A stretch of DNA of 12,493 nt from Haplosporangium gracile (lineage: Eukaryota > Mortierellomycota > Mortierellomycetes > Mortierellales > Mortierellaceae): the NCBI GenBank assembly GCA_015499985.1, contig JAAAUF010000866.1, forward strand, positions 5,131 to 17,623, in the 5' to 3' direction. Both the position numbers and the translations under genes were made by a program. Shown one piece after another: positions 8,401 to 12,493 of the stretch (its first letter is position 1; every line of letters starts with the position of its first letter). The notes under the pieces were generated by a model. It saw only the letters and a program-made list of their open reading frames with translations, was not told where the DNA came from and ran no database searches.

Positions 8401-9471
8401 CTCCTTCTTTGTTGTAGTCGTCCTCGTCTTGTCTGTTGTGCGATCCCCCCCTTTTGTTATGAGGGGGTGGTCAATGATCCTTTGCATGCGATGCGTCCTA
8501 TTTCGCTTCCTTTCTTCCTTTGTGTCGTTGGTGTATTGGGCAACGTTTCCTTTTTTTGATATTCTTTTGTTTTTGTGCGCCGTTGTGTGGTTCCTGTTTG
8601 CCTGTTTCTTGTTTCCTGCTTGCATGTTAACTCCTCAAGATCGGCCAGCGCCTCGCTGATATCCTGTTTGCGTTGTGCGTGTGTCCCCGTACAAAAAAAA
8701 ATAAAAAAAAGTGCGTGTAAAATCAAAAACAAAAACAAAAAGTGCGTGTGCGTATGTGCGACAAGACTATTCATCGTTATTTTACCTCTGGAGGCTGGGA
8801 GTATCGTGTTTCCGAGGCAAAGTTGATCACATAGTCGAAGGAGGAGCCGTCCGCGCGAGTGTACATCTTTTCAAACTTTTCAGGAGGAACTATTAAGGTT
8901 CAGGATAGGATTGAGCGAGTCGAGCCAAAAAAAAAAAAAAAAAAAAAAAGGGGGGGTTAGAGGGAGAAGGGAAAGAGGGAGGGGAAGAGAGAATGGGGCC
9001 AATTAGACCAAGGTTTTTGTTTGTGAACGCCATACCACCCTCCTTTTCCCCCCTACTTTTTTTTGGGTTCTTTTCCCTTTCAGTACAAGCTATGTACCCA
9101 TGGATCAACTTTTCGCGAACAAAGAAAAAAAAAGAGAACAGAATACAACACCAACGTTGCAACAAATGGATAGAGGGTATGACTGAAAGAGTGGATCATC
9201 ATCCTCCATCAGCCATAACCCGTCGCTCCTCACTACTCATAAACAGATTTGAAACCAAGAGAAACATACTGGTGTTGGAGAGGTCGCCCTGGAGGAAATC
9301 AACCTTGTCAAAGGCAGCCTTAAACCGGTCGTTGAAGTACGCTGTTTGCGGGAGAGCCTTGTCGACCACTCGAATATCCGCCGCCAGTCCGTTCTCGACC
9401 AAGTGCGCGACAAAGTTCCGGCCAATAAAGCCAACGCCTCCGAGAACAAGGACTGTAGGTTGTGGCGCCAT
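5406..9471 (-). CDS. NAD(P)-binding epimerase/dehydratase-like protein (extended or atypical SDR), 8 exons
   Basis: Spliced by eye as 9471-9270, 8889-8786, 6942-6829, 6711-6620, 6501-6440, 6191-5988, 5891-5800 and 5669-5406: 1,134 nt, 377 residues plus stop, every join in phase with GT-AG ends. The N terminus has the Rossmann motif GGVGFIG (residues 11-17) and a nucleotide-selecting acidic residue (RVVDK, D37). Further SDR landmarks are FDYVINFASET (about 86-96), VQLSTADVY (128-136), LVILRPAVVYG (174-184) and NTVHVQDVVSAVW (about 221-233). A cytosolic NAD(P)-dependent enzyme is expected; the substrate is unknown. The usual YxxxK is not visible: the region reads LAKYKLKVDNEL (155-166), with Leu or Lys at the Tyr position. 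Length fits extended SDRs. The ATG at 9471-9469 is the first after the TATA box. The last exon has two possible acceptors 9 nt apart. Convergent with the F-box copy. Confidence 0.9.
7587..7615 (+). repeat. (TTTG)n microsatellite in intron 2
   Basis: About six near-perfect TTTG units follow a stretch of imperfect TTG/CTG repeats (about 7545-7585). It is a simple-sequence repeat inside the long intron. Confidence 0.75.
8200..8222 (+). repeat. AGATAGAC tandem repeat in intron 2
   Basis: Two full copies and a partial copy of the 8-mer AGATAGAC stand head to tail. It is a short tandem duplication in non-coding DNA. Confidence 0.65.
8927..8956 (+). repeat. A23-G7 homopolymer block in intron 1
   Basis: Twenty-three A are followed by seven G on the plus strand. 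In the SDR transcript this reads C7 then U23, ending 37 nt before the intron 1 acceptor (AATAG, exon starts at 8889). It may act as an extended polypyrimidine tract. Length errors are likely in sequencing of such a block. Confidence 0.85.
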
Positions 9472-9930
9472 TTATGTTAACTAGGTGTTGTAAAGTTTAA
9501 GAAATACAAGGGTGTGCTATTTAGGTTTTTGATGGAGGGGCTAACGTATGAAAGGAAGACGAAGCGTGATTACAGAAAGAATGAAAGAAAGAGAAAAGCG
9601 AGGAAAAAAATAGGTATCGTTCTTTTGGGTGTTTTTTTTTAAAAAAGAGAAGTGACAACAAGAGGAGTAGAAGTGAAATGTAGTTGTTGCAGAAAGATCA
9701 GAGACAAGCAAGGCAAATATAGGAGAAGAAGGTATTCGACAAAGTGAGCAGAAAAGAAAGAGTAGTTGAGGAGGGAAAGCAAGCAAAGAACGTGTTCAGA
9801 AAGTGGAAGGAATGGTGTAGAGTGAGAAAAGGACGAGAGGAAGAGAAAGAACGAAGGAAGAAAGGAACAGGAAAGAAAAAAAAGAGAAGAGAAAGAGAAA
9901 GTGGACAATGCGTCGGATTTCTCGGGGAAG
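9472..9930 (-). promoter_or_regulatory. long ATG-free pyrimidine-rich 5' leader of the SDR gene
   Basis: Between the TATA box at 9931-9938 and the start codon at 9469-9471 the minus strand is strongly C/T-rich and I find no ATG in any frame. With a start site about 30 nt below the TATA box the leader would be about 430 nt. A 5'-UTR intron is possible (CCTAG just before the start codon) but I see no strong matching donor. Confidence 0.5.
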
Positions 9931-9938
9931 CTTTTATA
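9931..9938 (-). promoter_or_regulatory. TATAAAAG box of the SDR gene
   Basis: On the minus strand TATAAAAG is a consensus match to the eukaryotic TATA box and lies upstream of the SDR start codon with only an ATG-free leader between them. No other plausible minus-strand TATA box is closer to the gene. Confidence 0.6.
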
Positions 9939-10559
9939 CGTGTGCCCAAGGGGGTTCAAAGAGTGAGAGCGAGGAGAGAGAAGAGATGAGAATTGCAGGG
10001 TTCTTTCTGTTGGCTGGGCAACAGCAACAAAGAAAAGAGGGCCTTTTTTACTCTCGCGCGTAATGCGCACTAACGTGCCCGGAGGAGAGAAGAGAGCAAG
10101 GAGGTGGATGGTGGGAGAGGGGGTTACAACGGATCCCTTCTGGGACCTTAAACAAAACAAGGTCGTTTCTTGCTTATTATTTCTTTTTACTCCGTTGTCT
10201 CCAAGGTAACAAGGTACTCTACTGAATGTAAATAAACGCGACAAACAACAACAAGCATATCATGCCCGATTCAATTGTTCATCAATGCTCATCATTCTGT
10301 TCCTCTTCAATTTAGAATCAATTGCATCCATGTACCGTTTCGTGTGCATATGTCTGTCTCCCCCCGTTCTTGTCACAGGAAGGACGGAAGGGCGAGATGA
10401 GAGCAGACAAGTGAATCAATCGGAGAGTTTTGCTCACCCTTTTTAATTGACCCTGTTTTACTTCTTCCTTCTCCCTTCGTTGTCTCTCTTTGACTGTTGG
10501 ATGATTGGATGGTGCTGTAGTTGATGACTCGAACGCCTCTTTCTCTCGATTGAATACCA

Positions 10560-10571
10560 CCCCCCCCCCCC
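10560..10571 (+). repeat. C12 homopolymer
   Basis: Twelve consecutive C residues in non-coding DNA; on the minus strand a G12 run, which could take part in G-quadruplex-like stacking. Length may be misread in sequencing. Confidence 0.85.
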
Positions 10572-11053
10572 ATTTTGCTTCGATCGTGCGATATAGATGA
10601 GGCACGTAATCTAGTGAAGTGGGTGCTTGGACTAGCTTGTGTCCTTGTGGACTGGGTGGATGGAATGATGCGTCGATATCGCATTTGCGTGGACCCTTTC
10701 TCACTCTCTCCAAGTCGCTCACAGCTCTTGCTCCCATCCTCGCTGTTGTTTATGTTCAGGTTTTGAGTTCCGTGCGCCTTCTCCCGTTTTTGTGTCATCT
10801 CTTCTTTCTTCCCTCACCAAAATAACGTTACACGACTTTTTTTTTTGCGAACCCCTGGCCCGTCCTGCCACAAATCACACTGCCTGCCTGTTGCCCATTG
10901 CCCCGCCTCGGCGTCTTGGCCATCCCATCCATCACCCTCTTACCTCCCTTTTCTCCTTACGGTACAATCAATCGATGCTTTGATACCCTGGCCTCCTTTC
11001 TTTCCTTTTTTTTTCTTCAAGGCTGGTAATAGCACAGGGTTTAAGGTGAAAGC

Positions 11054-11123
11054 GAGAGGAGAGGAGGAAAGATAGAGAAGAAGGAAGAGGAGGAGGAAGA
11101 GGAAGAGGAAGAGGAAGGGGAGG
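11054..11123 (+). repeat. 70-base polypurine tract (GGA/GGAA repeats)
   Basis: Seventy bases are all A or G except one T at 11073. The core is a GGAAGA/GGA repeat. It is followed 39 bases later by a complementary pyrimidine tract. Confidence 0.85.
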
Positions 11124-11162
11124 CGTGAGTGAAATGCAGCCATGATATCACCATGCCATTTG

Positions 11163-11188
11163 CTCCTCCTCCTCCTCCTCCTCCTCTC
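11163..11188 (+). repeat. (CTC)n polypyrimidine tract
   Basis: Twenty-six pyrimidines made of about eight CTC/TCC units. It is roughly complementary to the GGA-rich tract at 11054-11123, so a single strand could fold back on itself. Confidence 0.85.
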
Positions 11189-11410
11189 ATCTGCAGCAGT
11201 TAAGCGATATTAGGTGTCCCATCATGCCGAGGATAATTTTTTCTATGTTTGCATTTCGTGTGAGCCATGTATTGCTGTTGCAGGATGAAGTTACTACATG
11301 CTTTCCCTCCTTCACTTGCCTTTTCCCTTATTCTTCTTCTTATGAGTCGTACATCATTCCATCGCAACATGCCGAGTATGAGTCTCAATAATTGGCAAAC
11401 AGAAATGCAT

Positions 11411-11434
11411 GATAGGAATAGGGATAGGAATAGG
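11411..11434 (+). repeat. two tandem GATAGGAATAGG units
   Basis: A 12-base unit is repeated exactly twice head to tail. It is a short tandem duplication in non-coding DNA. Confidence 0.7.
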
Positions 11435-11930
11435 GGTTGGGAAGACAGATCTGCCTTTCTTCTATCGTAAAGAATATCTTTGAGCAATTAGGGTTGAGAT
11501 GTCGTTCCTGACATAACAAACCCACATGTTCCTCTCTCTCTCCTCTTTTTTTTCCTCCTATGTTTCTCTCTCAGACACAGTTACAAAATTACAAAAAGTC
11601 TTTCCCCATTTGCATGTCGCACATCGCAAAGAATCATTCTTGTCTGATTATCCAACCCACAAGAGAGAGACACATGAATTATAGAAAAGCAGAGAGAGAG
11701 AAAGGACGAATGTAAAACGATTAGCAGCTCGTCGTCTACCCCTTCCTCTTCCCCTCGTCTGCCTAACTTCTCTCCGCTCTTCCCTATTTTGTCCCTCTCC
11801 TCCTGTCTGTATTCCGCTACTCCGTCTTTTGACCCCTGAAAGTTTCGGACACAAAAGGAAGAATGCAAACAAAATTCGAACCGCCGCATATGTCATTGAT
11901 GTGGTGCAACAGCCAACATCCCCATGCCCT

Positions 11931-11966
11931 CACACACACATACACATACACATACACATACACACG
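11931..11966 (+). repeat. (CA)n / (CACATA)n microsatellite
   Basis: A short CA repeat runs into about four copies of the hexamer ACACAT. It is a simple-sequence repeat in intergenic DNA. Confidence 0.85.
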
Positions 11967-12335
11967 CATTACTCAAGAGACTCTACTCCTTGCAATGCAA
12001 AAGTTCGATGCAAAAATTCTGATACCCTAGATTGACGACTCTCTTCCCCTCAACCATCATCACCTCTACCCACTAGCTGTTCTTTTTCACCTTCCAGCCT
12101 CCGTGTTTCCGAATGGGCGGACGAAAGCCGGAAACAGCAACTTCGCCAACACGCCTTTGTACAAATGTCCCTTCTTTCGTCATCATCGATTAAGGTAAAA
12201 GGAACGGTGGATGAACGACTCGTGCCTCTTTGATATACAGGAGTTTTGAAACGTGTTAAAAAAAACCACATTCAAGCAACACACACCCGCCTTGTTTTGT
12301 TTTTTGTTTTTTGTTCTTTGCTCTTTCCTTGTAAT

Positions 12336-12341
12336 TTTATT
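12336..12341 (-). terminator. possible AATAAA signal, minus strand
   Basis: AATAAA on the minus strand lies 4 bases after the TGA (12346-12348) that closes the open frame entering from the right edge. It could mark the 3' end of that gene if the frame is not spliced. It is a short motif and may be chance in A/T-rich DNA. Confidence 0.25.
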
Positions 12342-12422
12342 CTCCTCAGCGCAACAGGGTCAATTGTGTATGACATAGACTAAATGCGATCCAAAGCAAA
12401 GGTGCATCTTGCAAAAACTCAC

Positions 12423-12493
12423 GCGTAGATTTTTGATCATGGGTTACGAAGACGACGTAGGAAGTCTTACGTCCATTGTCCGAGCAGACGAGC
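12423..12493 (-). CDS. possible partial exon of a minus-strand gene entering from the right
   Basis: The minus strand is open from the window edge and reads CSDNGRKTSYVVFVTHDQKS with mostly C- or G-ending codons in its first part, as in the clear exons of the SDR gene. A consensus donor GTGAGT follows at 12422-12417, splitting a codon. Without splicing the frame continues to a TGA at 12346-12348, but codon use there loses the C/G-ending bias. I do not recognise the protein. The plus strand over the same bases has a competing open frame from an ATG at 12439 (MGYEDDVGSLTSIV). Only one is likely to be real, and 71 bases do not decide it. Confidence 0.3.

Larger units (their letters stand above)
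6943..8785 (-). other. 1,843-nt intron 2 of the SDR gene
   Basis: The intron runs from GTAAAA at 8785 to AATAG at 6943. The flanking exons join in phase 0 inside a contiguous SDR motif (SQPPE then LYDERVYKLS), so no exon appears to be missing. The interior is low-complexity: pyrimidine-rich on the plus strand (about 7740-8340), TTTG and AGATAGAC repeats, and long T or A runs. Open frames inside it, such as 7546-7980, are composed of Leu/Cys/Pro runs and look non-coding. I find no snoRNA or tRNA signature in it by eye. Confidence 0.8.
9939..12422. other. gene-poor intergenic stretch
   Basis: I see no gene I can support in these 2.5 kb. Open frames at 9639-10244, 10318-10798, 11200-11487 and 11581-11889 (minus) and at 10792-11075 (plus) lack recognisable motifs, cover homopolymer or purine/pyrimidine runs, and show no splice-consistent continuation. 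The stretch presumably holds the upstream control region of the SDR gene and the end or start of a gene beyond the right edge. Several simple repeats are listed separately. Confidence 0.5.

Noticed and set aside
9639..10244. 201-codon minus-strand open frame upstream of the SDR gene
   Set aside because: It is Ser/Phe/Leu-rich from pyrimidine-biased DNA, has no motif, and spans the TATA box and leader of the SDR gene.
10318..10798. Two overlapping minus-strand open frames of about 140 codons
   Set aside because: They read through a C12 run and purine-rich DNA in two frames, with no recognisable domain or splice-consistent partners.
12036..12237. Plus-strand open frame containing VSEWADESRKQQLRQ with a GTAAAA donor-like end
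   Set aside because: It looked exon-like, but there is no ATG until 12160, no downstream exon fits in phase before the edge, and the opposite strand is equally open (12050-12271).

Overview
The window looks like nuclear DNA of an early-diverging filamentous fungus, most likely a Mortierella-type (Mortierellomycete) genome. The grounds are short GT-AG introns, C/T-rich TATA-type leaders, C-ending codon preference in the clear exons, and several F-box/leucine-rich paralogues of a kind I associate with Mortierella genomes. The organism call is inference; no rRNA or other marker gene is present.

Left part (1-5085): a small graveyard of F-box/LRR (RNI-like) genes. A C-terminal LRR fragment lies on the minus strand (593-1234). 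A strongly decayed full-length copy lies on the plus strand (about 1563-2997), with its coding sequence spread over all three frames and broken by stops. A younger copy follows on the plus strand (3299-5085) and appears broken in two places: an early frameshift and one in-frame TAG. When the two plus-strand copies are aligned by eye, each has a stop codon where the other has a tryptophan codon.

Middle part (5406-9471): one well-preserved minus-strand gene, convergent with the F-box copy. I could join eight exons without a frame conflict into a 377-residue NAD(P)-binding Rossmann protein of the epimerase/dehydratase (extended or atypical SDR) type. It keeps the GxxGxxG nucleotide-binding motif but seems to lack the usual catalytic Tyr of YxxxK. 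Its second intron is 1,843 nt, far longer than the other six (96-380 nt). A TATAAAAG box lies 460 nt upstream of its start codon, and the leader between them contains no ATG on the sense strand.

Right part (9939-12493): about 2.5 kb without a gene I can support. It is rich in purine or pyrimidine runs and microsatellites. The last 71 bases may be an exon of another minus-strand gene that enters from beyond the window.

The genes do not form a pathway. F-box/LRR proteins are normally substrate receptors of SCF ubiquitin ligases; the SDR protein is an unrelated enzyme-like protein. I see no mobile element, CRISPR array, tRNA or rRNA.
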